A stretch of DNA of 64,000 nucleotides from Epinephelus fuscoguttatus (GCF_011397635.1 NC_064771.1:18787379-18851378); one strand, 5' to 3'. Positions 11,901-23,290 are shown, counted from the stretch's first letter. The notes: generated by a model not told the origin, from the letters alone. Made by a program: numbers and translations.

Positions 11901-14860
11901 GCCCCCTAGCTCTGACGTGTGTGTATTTTGGGCCTGTGTGTGTATGACAACAGAGTGGAAAAAAATTGAATTTCCCCTCAGGGATAGATCAAGTATATCT
12001 CTTACTCTTCTTCTTCTCTGCAGTCTGTGCAGCACAGAAAGGTAATCCTAACCTTTACCCACATTTTCGCTTTGGTGTTCATTTCTGACGTTAAATGTGT
12101 TTTTGAAAGTACTCCATTACTCGCTATTAATATAGTACAAGTGCTTGAATATGGAGATTACTTAAAATGCCCATGCTTTGTTATTTTATTCCAAGTCTGC
12201 TCCATAACTGGACATGGATATCGCTAATACACCATTTTAAGCCGTGTAATTTCCCCTGCAATTATGCAACAGCCTGTTTAACCTCTTTATTACTTTCTAA
12301 TTAAATAGCAGGCGTTATCTAAATGTTAGGCGGATCACGTACTTGCATTCCCCTGGAGAAACACAATGAGGAGCTTGTTTTCTTACTGGTATTACTTGTA
12401 ATTGCTGTTTGTATCCCTGGGAGGAGGACTCTTCTTTCTCACGGCAAATGTTGGGGATCTACTGTTTGCACTAATAAGGAACACACGATGCTTTACACTT
12501 ACACACATACTCATTTGCATAACAAAAGACACCCACATTTAGCAAAGTGCTTTAAAACAATGGTAGGAAAAGCACAGTGGTTCCAACTACACTGAAACAG
12601 AAGGTATTTAAACTCTTGTGTCTGTCTGTGTAGGGCCTGTGGGCGGGGGTGAATGCTGCCCGCTTGGCGCTCTCCATGCCTACACTGGCACTGTCTCGGA
12701 CAGAGAGTTATATTGGAGTTCTCATTGATGATCTGGTGAGTCGAGGCGTTACAGAGCCGTACCGCATGTTCACCAGCCGGGCGGAGTTTCGAACCTCTCT
12801 AAGGCCGGATAACGCTGACCTACGCCTCACTCTGAAAGGTAGGCAGCATAGACTGAATAATAAAGATGGACGACATGACAGCTCCTCAAAAGTGAAGCCA
12901 AAACATCTCGATTGCTTCCTGGTGGTTGGCTGCAGCATAAATTAAAAACCCTGCTCCCTCCATGTTAGAGAATGAGACATGGGCCAAACTAAAGATAATC
13001 AAAGTACAAGTCAAAAACAGTGGTGTCCATTTTCCTGATAAGTTTGTTTATAATTGTTTATGTGATGCTATAAAAAGGAGATCTGATGTCATGATTGACA
13101 GCTATGTGTGCCAATTCGTGTGCTTGTAATCAATGGCGCTGTTCCCGAAAGGTGATATTGTGGAGAACACTACTGCACAGACTGTACTAAGATGGCGGCA
13201 GTCATATTTTGGCTTCATTTTTGTACACTGGATGGAAGTAGAGACGTGTTGTCCATCTTGATATACAGTATCTGGTAGGCATAATGTCTGGTACTTGAAT
13301 AATGTCACAGACAAATATCATGAGGTTATGAGGGGCCCCTACTTTCTGTCCTTTAATTTTCTCCTCTCATAAACCTTTTCCTCCGCCAGGGTTTGAGGAG
13401 CTGGGATGTGTGTCCACCTTGCGCTACCAGGAGGCTGTGAGAGTGAGGGACAGTCTGCAGGATGCACTGGCAGCCCTCGAGGCTCTCGCTCTCTCCACAG
13501 ACAACTGGAGAAAAAAGCTGCCCGACATGCGTATGAGTGAGGCCAAGTACACAACACTGACGTGAGTGACACTTATGTGGAATCACCAGTGTAAAGATGC
13601 CGATCTGCCCAACTGAGCATGCCTGGTGTTTGACTTCAAGATGCAGTCAGCAGTGGTCAACTTTTGGTCCTGACTGTTACTCTGTGGCTTCTTTTTCAGC
13701 GGTGGGAACATGCTGCAGTACAAAGATGTGTCCTTTGAAATGCTGGCATCTGCTTTCCCAGAGTGCCTTTCACCTTACATGGAATTCTCACAAAGACTTA
13801 AGATAGAAGGTAAAAACTGGTATTTGACATTTTGAGGCAACAGAGAAAGGTAACCCTGCATTCATGACTCGATTAGGCTGCATTCACACCAAATCAGCTT
13901 TTAGAGAAACGCAACATGACATCATGCTGCAGTGGGCAGCAACGTAACAGGTGATCATACCGGCACACGCCCGCAGTCAACAGACACAAGTAATAGTCTC
14001 CTTCTACCATTTAATATTGAGTAAAATAAATTAAGTATGTATTAAGAGCTCATGTGTACTATCCTACGAAGGAGAGCAGTCACTCGGTCTTTTGTGGCAG
14101 TTATGATAATGAATTTTACAGATCTGTTGAGCCAACAAAAACAAACCTACTGAATACAAATACTCAGTTGCTGAGATGGAGAGATTGGCTTTCTCTTCAC
14201 CCTCCACTCCCCCACAAATGAGCCATTTGTGACGCTCCCACACCACCACACAACCCTGCGACTAATCGCTGCAATGCCTGATTTGGTGTGAATGCAGCTT
14301 TTGCCTCAAACTGTTGCTTTGGTTCTGTGTTCTTTAATTAAGCTACCATAACACAGTTCATTCTTTCTCAATAAAATATTTCTCCTGTTACGAAGCTGTG
14401 TACAGGCCTCACTGTTACCTACAGAAGAGGGAGATTGAGAGAATTCAGAGGGAGGAGAACATGTCTCTCCCACAGGACATCGACTATTTCTCTCTGCCAG
14501 TGTCTCTGTCTCTGGAAGTCAGAGAGATTTTGGACAGAGTTCGACCGAGCACTGTGAGTACAGTGTGTTTGTTGCCTACTATCAACTTTTTGGTATTCTT
14601 TATATTTTCAAAGAGCAGAAAATGGTTGGCTAAATTAACTTCATCTTTGTGTGGTTAAATGAAAAACTAATTCATACATGCCATGCTTTGTCCTCCAGCT
14701 GGGTGCTGCTACACGTTTGCAAGGTATAACTCCAGCTGCTATCGTCCATCTCCTCCACTACACGGTACAGAAGGAGAAAAGAACGCACAGAAACCAAGCG
14801 GACCAAAAGGAGGACAGAGAGGAAGACATGTGTGCAAGAAATGCATCTTTACCTCAGTGA
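8981..14860 (+). CDS. mto1: MTO1, mitochondrial tRNA 5-taurinomethyluridine biosynthesis subunit (GidA/MnmG family)
   Basis: Exons: 8981-9170, 9292-9491, 9602-9719, 10508-10806, 10919-11031, 11112-11302, 11427-11557, 12634-12838, 13390-13561, 13700-13809, 14396-14553, 14699-14860; all phases agree, 682 aa (human about 690). With GTPBP3 it makes the taurinomethyl modification at wobble uridine of mitochondrial tRNAs. Residues 1-25 are basic and without acids, as in a mitochondrial presequence. The FAD dinucleotide fold starts at [15 protein letters not shown]. Further GidA signatures are [82 protein letters not shown] and [16 protein letters not shown]. The C-terminal helical domain ends [11 protein letters not shown]. 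The exact start is slightly uncertain because no in-frame stop lies between the acceptor and the ATG. Confidence 0.96.
10049..10226. repeat. inverted repeat in mto1 intron 3
   Basis: CACACAGAAGGAAGCGTGCA at the left pairs with a near-complement at the right (TGCACATTTCCTTCTGTGCG), giving arms of about 30 bp around a 120-bp loop. It is part of a larger unclassified interspersed segment of about 9730-10290. Confidence 0.5.
11711..12005 (+). mobile_element. tRNA-derived SINE in mto1 intron 7
   Basis: The element starts with a tRNA-like head: A-box region TAGCTCAGTAAGG and B-box region GGTCGCCAATTCAAGTCCC. A unique body follows, then a tail containing GAATTTCCCCTCAGGGATAG, typical of fish tRNA-SINEs whose tails derive from LINEs. 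The head cannot fold as a proper tRNA, so this is not a tRNA gene. Confidence 0.75.
13875..14300. mobile_element. MITE in mto1 intron 10
   Basis: The terminal inverted repeats read GGCTGCATTCACACCAAATC at the left; the right end is the same sequence inverted with about one change. The element is about 425 bp long and has no coding capacity. It accounts for most of the 586-bp intron. Confidence 0.7.
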
Positions 14861-14962
14861 AACAATGACTCGTAAATGTCTTGTAAAAATGTATGTATTC
14901 CTGAAAATGTACAAAAGTATAAATTAAGGTTTTTGTAAAGTTTTGCTTGGGATGGAGACATC

Positions 14963-14970
14963 TTTATATT
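14963..14970 (-). terminator. candidate variant polyadenylation signal for tctn3
   Basis: Reading leftwards from the tctn3 stop, the first plausible signal is AATATAAA, which contains the variant hexamers AATATA and TATAAA. No canonical AATAAA or ATTAAA was seen on this strand before it. If used, the tctn3 3' UTR would be about 100-120 bp and would overlap the mto1 3' UTR. Confidence 0.35.
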
Positions 14971-14989
14971 GTTTACAACAGCGTAAGAA

Positions 14990-14995
14990 AATAAA
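14990..14995 (+). terminator. mto1 polyadenylation signal
   Basis: AATAAA lies 130 bp after the mto1 stop codon, a normal distance for a short 3' UTR. Cleavage would be expected near 15005-15020, only about 30-50 bp from the stop codon of the opposing tectonic gene. Confidence 0.7.
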
Positions 14996-15051
14996 ATGAC
15001 ATACTAAACATTCTTTCATAATCTATCTCTGCTCCTCTGTTAGCTGTCCGA

Positions 15052-18000
15052 CTACCTGGTGATGAGCTCTAATCCTGTTAGTAACATGACTGTGAACAGC
15101 AGTAAACTCAATGTGACCTTCCCAGTGTCGGCACTGTTAATGGCAATGTGCCCGTCCAGCTCAGCAGCGCCTCTAGTGAAGAAACCAAACGGAAACTTCC
15201 AGTTAGGCTGAGGCGTGCCCCTGGGGGGTTCTGGGTAAACTGTAGTGTCAACAAATGTCACCTCAGTGGTTAGAGTGATCGGAGACGACAGAGGACACTG
15301 GAAAAAAGATGGAAGGAGAGAGTTTGAACATTTTTGAAGAGGTGAAACAATGTGTTGCAGAGACAAGAATGTTTGACACTGGCCTACCTTAAAATTTTGA
15401 CACTGGAAAATGTATTTGGCCCCCAGGATGAAGTTCTGGGGAAGGTCTAGGAGACCCTGGCGGGCCCACAGTACTCGGATAGACAGAGAGTTGGGGAGGA
15501 CACAGCCTGATTCACATGTTTCCTGAGAGAAACAACAAAACAAAAGACTGAATAGCAGGAACACAAGGTTATAAATTTAAACCACAGGCACACAAAAGCC
15601 TCTTTCACACATAGTTCCCAGTAAATTAGTGAGAAAACCTTTCAGGCACCCAAAGTGATTTTCCCTGTTTACACAAGCTGCCTTATTGGGCAGCTGTGGC
15701 TCAGGAGGTAGAGCAGGTAGTCCACTAATCATAAGATCAGTGGTTTGATCACTGGCTTCTCCAGTCCACGTGTTGAGATATCTTTAAGCCCTGAATTGCT
15801 CCTGATGGCTGTTCCACCGGTGTGTGTGAGTGTGTTAAAAACTGAGTAGCAGGTGGCACCTTGTACGATAGCCTCGGCCAACAGTGTGTGAATGTAGCAC
15901 GTGGTCAGAAGACTAAAAAGTTGCCATACAAGTGCATTTATATGCACTAGATTCAGGAACATTTCTGTCTTGCCCCTTTCACACATGCTGTGGCAGTACA
16001 GGAATACAAGGTGACAGTGACAGTCCTGCAGATGGTGGTAATGCAACACTTACGGATGCCAACTACCATAAAACTCAGCAGCAGAAGAAGAAGGGACAAG
16101 GCCAGATGTACGTGTACCCTGCAGAGGACGTCTCTTATTATTTGGCAGGTGAAGAGATGTTTTTGGTGCTCGTGTTTTTGTGAGTTTGTGAGGCAAGTAA
16201 TGAAACTGTAAACAAGTCGCGGATTCAAATATGTCGTTAGTGGAGTCTTGTGATTGGTTCGCTAACTCCACATAAAAGCATTTTTCATCAGATGTCCGGA
16301 ACCATTTACATGTGTGTCCCGTCCCAGCAATGCTACTGCTTTTATTCACAACGCAGCTGTACCGGCATTTTCCCTGAAATGTTAGTAGGTGTTGAGGTGG
16401 GAAATTGCCGGTACAAGTTTCCCTGACTATCAATCCCGGTTGTGTCTAGGTGGTAACCCCAGATTCGTGTTAACCCCCTCAAGATTTTATGCTCTGTGTT
16501 TCACATGATCATTCTAACCCAAACCATGATCCTTCCTTAACTCTAACCAAGTGCTTTTTGAGCTTTGACCTCACCAGACCTCAACTACAGCAAAACAATG
16601 AGACAAGAACATTTTTAAGCAACTTTTCACAAATCTAGGGTTACCATCTAGCCACAGCTATTGATCCCTGGTCCCATTCACACACGACCCCATGACCCCA
16701 AGGAAATGTTCCTGAACATATCATGAATGGAATGCATGTGTGAAAGAGGCTAATGTGCAGTTTTAGCTAATCCAAATTTGCTCAACACTGAAAGCTATTA
16801 AATTTCTTACATACTTTAAATTCCTGATTCAGTTGTACCTGCAGGCTGACAGGACACTCCTGAGTGATGACTCTCGTCCAGTCTGGTTGGGAGCCCATGT
16901 TCATGGCGATCACATCAGGAGTAGCAAGTCCCTGCAAGATCCCGTAAATCTGGGAGCGCAGCTCTGAACAATCACCAGATGGAGAACTAAACAGCACAAG
17001 GAGAGAGTGCAATGACACAAAGAAAAATAAATAAAACTCACTGTTTCAGAATTATAATCTTAAAAACTGGGCTCATTTTCAGCAACTCAATGTCAGAGGC
17101 CAAGCTAAGTATACTCACCTAAAGGTGCAGCCAGTGATGGTGTTGTGTGTGAAGAGGACAGCTGCTCGTCTGCTGGGGTCAGAGGAGCACTCCCCACTCT
17201 GTGACACCCCCAATGTGCTCAGCTGACTCGCTGTCAAGGAAGCATGATGCCTAAGTAACACAAAGCTAGCTGGATAAATGAAACAATGGATTGAAATAGT
17301 GAAGTACATGATGTTGTTTTGAAGGATACAGGCTGCACTTCTCCATCAAAGCGACCAATGACAGGAGATCCCACTCTCAGTCCGACCGCAGGGGTCGGTC
17401 CTCCTGGAGTGGGGCTCGGTGTTGCAAGCTGGAGGAGAGAAATGATATTAATGTAAGCATCTGAATCCAGAGTTCATTTAGTGATTACATCTGTAACTTT
17501 AACAGGCTACCTGGAACTGTACAGAGTGCGTCTGCAACAGCAACTGATTTGGATCCACATCAGCTAAGACTACGTTCACTGTTGCATATGTGAGTTCTCC
17601 TCTGCCTGTGTATCCTATGACAAACTCAACCTGCAGGAGATTCAGGAAAAGGAGAATTAAGTGATGGATTTCTGATTTAGGAAACAATTTGGGGAAGAAC
17701 AAATTTTCATGTACTCACATTTTTCACCACATTGATGCAGGAGTTGTTTTGTTCACTTGGTGCAGGCCAGTCAGACAGTGGAGTAACTGAGATCTGAAAC
17801 AAGAGTTAAGACAGAAGAAAAACATGTCTTTAAATGGCATTAACTCTTCGTGTAAAACCTTTTTTAAGGTAGAGAATACCTCTGAATAAAATAAAGAGTA
17901 AATAAAAATAAAAAAAGAGGTGGATGTCTGTAACCCTCGTCATAAACGATGTATTTTTTAATGCACATGCTGTACCTTTATAGACTGATGACTATCACAC

Positions 18001-20432
18001 TCAAGAGGCTATACTTGTTAGTTGATAACACTCAACAAGTTTATTATTTATGCAACAGTTTAAGATTTTTGTAGATACAGTAAGGGATATTGCTTCATTC
18101 TCGTGCCTTGTGACATGCAGGAGAAAAAATCAAATGCTAGTGCAGCTGATTTCATAGGCTCACTGTTGATCAAGATGTGAAGGACAAAATGAAAGTGTTC
18201 CTGCTTATGTCATGTATGGCTTTAATAATAATACTACATTATACTTATATAGCGAACGACAGAAGGTTGGCATCGGCAGAGCGTGTGATAAAGGAGGAGC
18301 TCAGACAGGTAGGGTGGGGCCTGGTTATTGAGGGCTTAGTATATTATGAGGAGGATTTTGAGGTGAATGCACAGTCAGTAACTTACCAGAAATTCTGACA
18401 TGTGTGCAGTCTCGGCTACTGGAATCTGTAATAAAAGGCATTGATGTTAGTCCTTCTACTTTGACATTCACACCAGTAATTATTTACATATAAGCATCAG
18501 TGCATGCAGACTTGCTGACCTTAATCAGGCTCAGGTCGGAGAAGTAGGAGCGGGCGTTGAGATTTGGGTCAGTGGTGCACGACTGAGGAGTTAACATGCG
18601 GGTACAGGACAGAGACACAGACCTCAAGAACCCTGCAAGCAGAGGAGAACATAAGTTATAGTGGTTAATGTGATTGTAAAATAAGGGCACAATATACTAT
18701 ACACACAGTAAAGCAATGACTAAGAATATTGTTTATTTTATAAAAACAGAGCACAAATATACAAAGGAAAATGTCTGCAGATTCAGTTTGAGCTTGTTCA
18801 TTAATAAGGAAGCAGTTACTATCAACTGCAAAAAAAAAAGTACTTCAGGGACTGTTGGAAATCCTTAAAGGCTAACTTTGGTGTTTTTCAACCTGGACCC
18901 TATTTCCCAGTGTTTTTGTGTCTTAATGACTAATGGAGACAACAGTTTTTAATACTGGTCCAGTACTGAGCGAGACTGCTGCAGCAAGGTAGTAAAGCAG
19001 AGTGTCCACTAATCAGAAGATTGGCAGTTCAATCCCTGGCTCCTCCAATCTGCATGTCGAAGTATTTTTGAGCAAGATACTGAACCTCAAATTGCTCCCA
19101 ATGGCTGTGTGAATGGTTACCGAGTAGCAGGTGGCATCTTGTATGGAAGCCTCGGCCACCAGTGTGTGACTGTGTGTGTGAATGGGTGAATTGGGCAAAT
19201 AATAATAATGGGAAAAATTGGATTTCATTTTGCTGTCACTCTTGACATGAGAAGGACTGCTCACTCTGACAGGAGGAAGCTCCTGACACAAAATTCAGAT
19301 GGCAGGTCTAGATTTGAAAATATTTGGGGAAACTCTGCAACACTGCGATACGCAACACTATTACACACTGTTATTTGGTGTGAACTTACTTGCAGGGTTG
19401 CGGTTGACGCAGAATGCAGCGGCGACCCCTGGAGACGGCTGACGGAGGACACCTCGCACAGACGAGCCAGAGAAATATGTCTGGATGACATCATCAACCT
19501 ACAGAATGAGGAGAGTGTCAGTACTGTTGAGCACCTTTAATCTCAAAAGAGTTTTACATTTAATACTATAGATACAATATTGAGAGTAGAAAGATATGTG
19601 TTTACCCTGTAGAAATCTCTGCTGTGGCTGCTGCCTGTAGGTGCTGGTGGTGAGAAATGGTACGAGTCCCCTAAAGCTGGATATTGAGGTAGAGCTGGGA
19701 GGGACTGTGGTGATTTATCTGTTGTGAGTTGCAGATTTTAACTGCATTAGTGGGGGATACTTTAATGTTGCTTATTAATATGCTCTTGCAAAATTAGCTG
19801 TAACATAATCACCAATTCCCCTGGTGACAGCACTGATGATTGTTCATTCATTTTAGATTAGTATATTCTAATTAAATCTACGTACCTTCGGGCCGGACAC
19901 AAAACAAGGAGTCAGTCACAGTGACAAGAGACGAATCCACGTTGGCCCTGAACATCAGCCATTTCTCAATACAAACTCCTGAACTGAAAAATACAATTAA
20001 GAAAAAAAATTTAATTCTAAAAAATGTGCACTTTACGAACTATAACTTTAGAACATGTGCAAAACACTTACATGGCTTTTTGTGGACATTCGGTGAAGAC
20101 AGTGCTCAAGTTTGCAATACCACAATTGAGTGTGTCACAACAGCAGCCGATGTCACAGAAATCAGGGGTTAAATCACAGAGACAACCTGAATAACAACAG
20201 AGAAGATGTGTGTTAGTCAGGAAAACTTTAGCTTTGTGTAAAGTCACAGAATGTTCACTGGTTTAACAAGAGCACATGAGAAGACAGTGTCAGTCAAATG
20301 ACTTTATATGATGTTATTGATTTTATTGTACACACAGTTAATTGTAAAACGTGAGTTTGACAATGTTTGTGACAATTGCTCTGTTGTTCTTTTTCCTGTT
20401 CTGAACAGGAAAGAATTCTTTAAAGACCTTAA

Positions 20433-20482
<50 letters not shown>

Positions 20483-21550
20483 TGCCCTCTTTTTTCTTTG
20501 GAGAATCACAGAATAATATTGCATTTATTCTGTATATGGCAGAAAAATGTGAGTGAAATATAAGCATGTATGCTCTGCACAGAGGACTCACAAAGTGCAC
20601 TTATATAGTGGACTATAACCTGAAGTTTATTACTACTACCATTATTAAATGTATCTAGGTTAATCTGCAAATTTAAGGAAATTATGATGACTGCAATGCT
20701 TTTGAGTTGTATATATACGGAAGCGTATTGCATTCACTTGACAAATAAAAAAAGCCCTGTTTTTCTGAGTATTTTTTTTCTGTTTTTCATAGTAATTTAT
20801 TTATTTTTCTGTTTTTCGGGGTAATTTTTTTCTGTTTTTCATGGTAGTTTTTTTTTCTGAACGAGGAGACGAGATACTTCAGAAAAACAGAAAATATTAC
20901 TCAGAAAAACAGGGCTTTTTTAATTTGTCAAGTGAATGCAATATGCTTCCGTATATATAAACCTGAATACACACTACCAAATTATATCATGGGATTTGAA
21001 AAAAATAACTGGGTCTAGTGGGATACAGTTTGATGGATCATGTAGCACCTCTGTTTATCAGACCATTAATCAAGTGTGAGAGGCACTTGGCAGAATAGAC
21101 AAGTGACTGCAGCAGAGTGGAGACAAGCTGGACTGAGACTTTCACAACATGAGAGATGAAAAGGGGCAGGTGTGTGTTACCCTCTGAAGTCACCACAGGT
21201 TGGACTGTGGTTGCAGGGGGCGCTTCAGTGACCACAGTGGGAGCTTCAGACACACTCAGCGACGTGGTTGCTGTGTAGTCTAGGGTGGGCTCCACGGTGG
21301 AGGAGTCCAGAGTGGGGTCCAGACTAGAGGGGTCCAGAGTGGGGTCCAGGGTAACCGCCTCAGTGGTCCCTACATTGGTGGAGCCAGCTGCCGCTGTACC
21401 GCCTGGAGCAGGGGTTGCTGAGCTAAGAGGCTCCCCAGATATAGGGCTGGGAGTGACGGTTGAGGTGACCCCTGCTTCTGTGGCTGCGTGAGCCAAACGT
21501 CCACAGAAGATGATAAATATCTGAACTAACCACCACTGACGAGAATTCAT
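15052..21550 (-). CDS. tctn3: tectonic family protein, most like tectonic-3
   Basis: Exons in transcript order: 21181-21550, 20072-20186, 19886-19983, 19606-19718, 19390-19498, 18520-18632, 18387-18425, 17719-17793, 17511-17630, 17330-17428, 17119-17222, 16839-16986, 15388-15522, 15052-15297; 627 aa. Tectonics belong to the MKS/B9 complex of the ciliary transition zone. A signal peptide spans residues 1-22 (hydrophobic VQIFIIF core). A Ser/Thr/Pro-rich linker follows to about residue 120, then the cysteine signature CLCDLTPDFCDIGCCCD. Late motifs are DWTRVITQEC, RVLWARQGLLDLPQNF and EPPRGTPQPNWKFPFGFF. The chain ends in a hydrophobic tail (LSLLLFTVMLLTGLELI) like that of tectonic-3. The junction between exons 10 and 11 is the weakest (donor gtatcc; acceptor chosen by frame). 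Family is certain; tctn3 over tctn1 is from the WTR and C-terminal motifs. Confidence 0.9.
15598..16750. mobile_element. non-autonomous DNA transposon with a SINE inserted, in tctn3 intron 12
   Basis: Both ends carry GCCTCTTTCACACAT in inverted orientation (15598-15612 and 16736-16750). A second internal CCCTTTCACACATGC lies near 15975, suggesting a compound or nested structure. The segment 15687-15960 is a tRNA-derived SINE inserted into it. Open frames on both strands of the interior resemble no transposase. Confidence 0.6.
15687..15960 (+). mobile_element. tRNA-derived SINE (family 2)
   Basis: The head GGCAGCTGTGGCTCAGGAGG carries the A box, and AGTGGTTTGATCACTGG the B-box region. The body contains GTAGCAGGTGGCACCTTGTA and GCCTCGGCCAACAGTGTGTG. 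The same body recurs at 19003-19215 and, inverted, at 25309-25585. Confidence 0.75.
18865..18990 (+). mobile_element. left half of a long-inverted-repeat MITE, cut by a SINE
   Basis: The sequence from TTAAAGGCTAACTTTGGTG through TTTTTCAACCTGGACCC to TGGTCCAGTACTGAGCGAGA is the left arm of the family found at about 50093-51010 and 55443-56400. The arm stops where the SINE at about 18995-19215 begins, and no right arm follows. Confidence 0.55.
18995..19215 (+). mobile_element. tRNA-derived SINE (family 2), 5'-truncated
   Basis: It shares the body of the 15.7-kb copy (TCCACTAATCAGAAGATTGG, GTAGCAGGTGGCATCTTGTA, GCCTCGGCCACCAGTGTGTG) and ends in an AATAATAATAATGGG tail. The A-box part of the head is degraded. 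Confidence 0.7.
20439..20480. repeat. (CA)n microsatellite in tctn3 intron 1
   Basis: An uninterrupted CA run of about 42 bp lies within the first intron of tctn3. Confidence 0.95.
20710..20959. mobile_element. short palindromic MITE with about 60-bp inverted repeats, tctn3 intron 1
   Basis: The left arm opens TATATATACGGAAGCGTATT and runs through CACTTGACAAAT and GCCCTGTTTTTCTGAGTA. The right arm is the same sequence inverted with only a few changes over about 60 bp. The 130-bp centre is T-rich, with a repeated TTTCTGTTTTTC motif. A flanking TA could be the target duplication, but the TA-rich ends make this ambiguous. Confidence 0.75.
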
Positions 21551-22880
21551 TTCTTCAAGGAGACATGATGCGGTTAGCGGTGCTAAGTCTAGTTAATAAA
21601 ATAGTTAAGTGTTAGCTTAGATAACGTTAGCTTCACAGATAACTGGAATTATTTCTGCTACGACGCTACGACTTCCCACCCATTGCTACTTACAATAAAA
21701 TACAACTACGTTAAAATAAAATAAGCAATTTAGAGAACGTTTTACATTCGTGCATTTAGCTAAACATGCTAGCCATAAATACACCTTGTTACTAAGGAAG
21801 TCGTCACGGCGACTTCCGTTTCGCAGACAGTGCTACCGTAAAACTTGTAAAAGAGGAGACAGATTTTTTTTTTTTTTTTTGGCAACTACTTAAATTGATG
21901 TCATCATTCAGCAATGGTCTTCCCAGGAATTTGTGGTTATGCTGACATATCTGTCATAGCATTTACTGGCTTTTGACTTTGTGCAATATTCCAAAAACAT
22001 GTGGATTATTTATTTATTCTGATTATTTAAAGGATCCTCTTTAGCTGATGTCATGGTAATAAGCTAATCCTCCTTAGGCCCACAACTAACATATAGTACA
22101 TAACAAATTACATGATGGACATTAATTGCATTAATATACTTAACATTACATTCATATATAATTCAAAGTCAACACTGTGCATACAATAGGGTGGAATACT
22201 AATTAAAAAGCATATATAGATTATGTTTAAAAAGAATAGATGGTGTGAATGAGAATTCTGTGCAATATTTCATGACTATGCGCAATAATTTATCATACTT
22301 ACTCCGCTTTAATGTCCTGTTTTTATATTTATTTATTGTTTTTATAGTTGGTATTTAGTCTTTAATGTGCCTGTTTATCTGTGCACTTCTGCGTGTACCT
22401 CTGGACACACCTAATGTCGTTGTACAGCTGTACAACAACAATAAAGTCATTGATTTATTAACTGAATTGCATAACTCATGCAAAGGGAAATGCAAATCCT
22501 ATTAAATCCTATTATCCTATTAGAGTTGTACCTCCTACTATTCAGTCAGTCATTTGCATGCCAATAAATGCCTCTGCATATTCTTATTTATAAAGGATAT
22601 ATATTAGACAGCACCAAAATGCATGACTTGCAGAGTTTAGCATGCAAAAACAGCAAATTTTTCATTAGAAATTACTCGTAGCAGTTGTTCGATAAAGATA
22701 TCACATAGTTGTTGTGCTGTATATGCTTTTATGATGTTCTGTGCCTGGACTCTACAGAGGTATAAGGTCTGTTGTCTCAGTGGAAGCAGACACAACTGAT
22801 ATATTATGGAAAATGGGGATGGAAAAACAGTGGCCCTGTGTGATCAGTGTGCACAGTAACCTCAGCAACCAGGAGAACAT
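21551..22880. other. intergenic region upstream of tctn3
   Basis: The first 250 bp hold the 5' UTR and presumptive promoter of tctn3, including a CG-rich patch near 21790-21840. The remainder is AT-rich, with a poly-T tract near 21865-21883, and contains no recognisable gene or clear repeat. Confidence 0.5.
21800..21813 (-). promoter_or_regulatory. candidate RFX X-box upstream of tctn3
   Basis: On the tctn3 strand the 14 bp read GTCGCC-GT-GACGAC, which fits the loose X-box pattern RYYNYY-N(1-3)-RRNRAC, 250 bp upstream of the ATG. RFX factors bind X-boxes in promoters of many cilium genes, and tectonics are ciliary. The match to the stricter vertebrate form GTNRCC-N-RGYAAC is only partial. 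Confidence 0.35.
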
Positions 22881-22930
22881 TTCAACCTTTTCAGTATGTA
22901 CATATCCATTTACCCAAATTTATGTCTTAG

Positions 22931-23290
22931 GTCTTACTCTTCTGAAGAAAATGGATACCCTAAGAGAGTTGTCAAGTTTCACAGTACAGTGCCAACAAAA
23001 TGTCTTATCATATTACTCTTCTGTGTATTGTTTGTGTAAAACCTATCTTCATCGCTCCCACCTGATCGTGTGTAAAGGTTGTCCACACGGCACGCGATGC
23101 AAAAGACAACCTGGTGAGCTGCAACGTCTCAGACTGTATGAATATGTCCCAGCCTGAGCCAGGGCCCTGGGGGGGCAACATGCCCAAGTTCATGCCAGGA
23201 GAGAACAATTAGATCAAATCACATTCCTGAGAGTCATTTTACTCGCAGTCAAACTCATTATTATTCTGCTATTTGTACAAAGCCTCCAGA
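22931..23290 (+). pseudogene. sulfotransferase relic (degraded exons 3 and 4)
   Basis: From 22931 a segment after an AG (GTCTTACTCTTCTGAAGAAA) aligns with the start of exon 3 of the downstream sulfotransferases, then decays. From 23078, after GTGTGTAAAG exactly as in the real genes, exon 4 is recognisable: ARDAKDNLVS then QPEPGPWGG and PKFMPGE. The conserved YYHF is replaced by CNVS, and the exon runs into a stop instead of the donor gtacgt. Similarity continues into the old intron (AAATCACATTCCTGAGAGTC). No exons 1, 2, 5, 6 or 7 were found nearby, so this is a dead fourth unit of the cluster. Confidence 0.75.

Noticed and set aside
15953..16433. Frames of 91 and 127 codons in tctn3 intron 12
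   Set aside because: They overlap on both strands within a repeat element and resemble no protein family.
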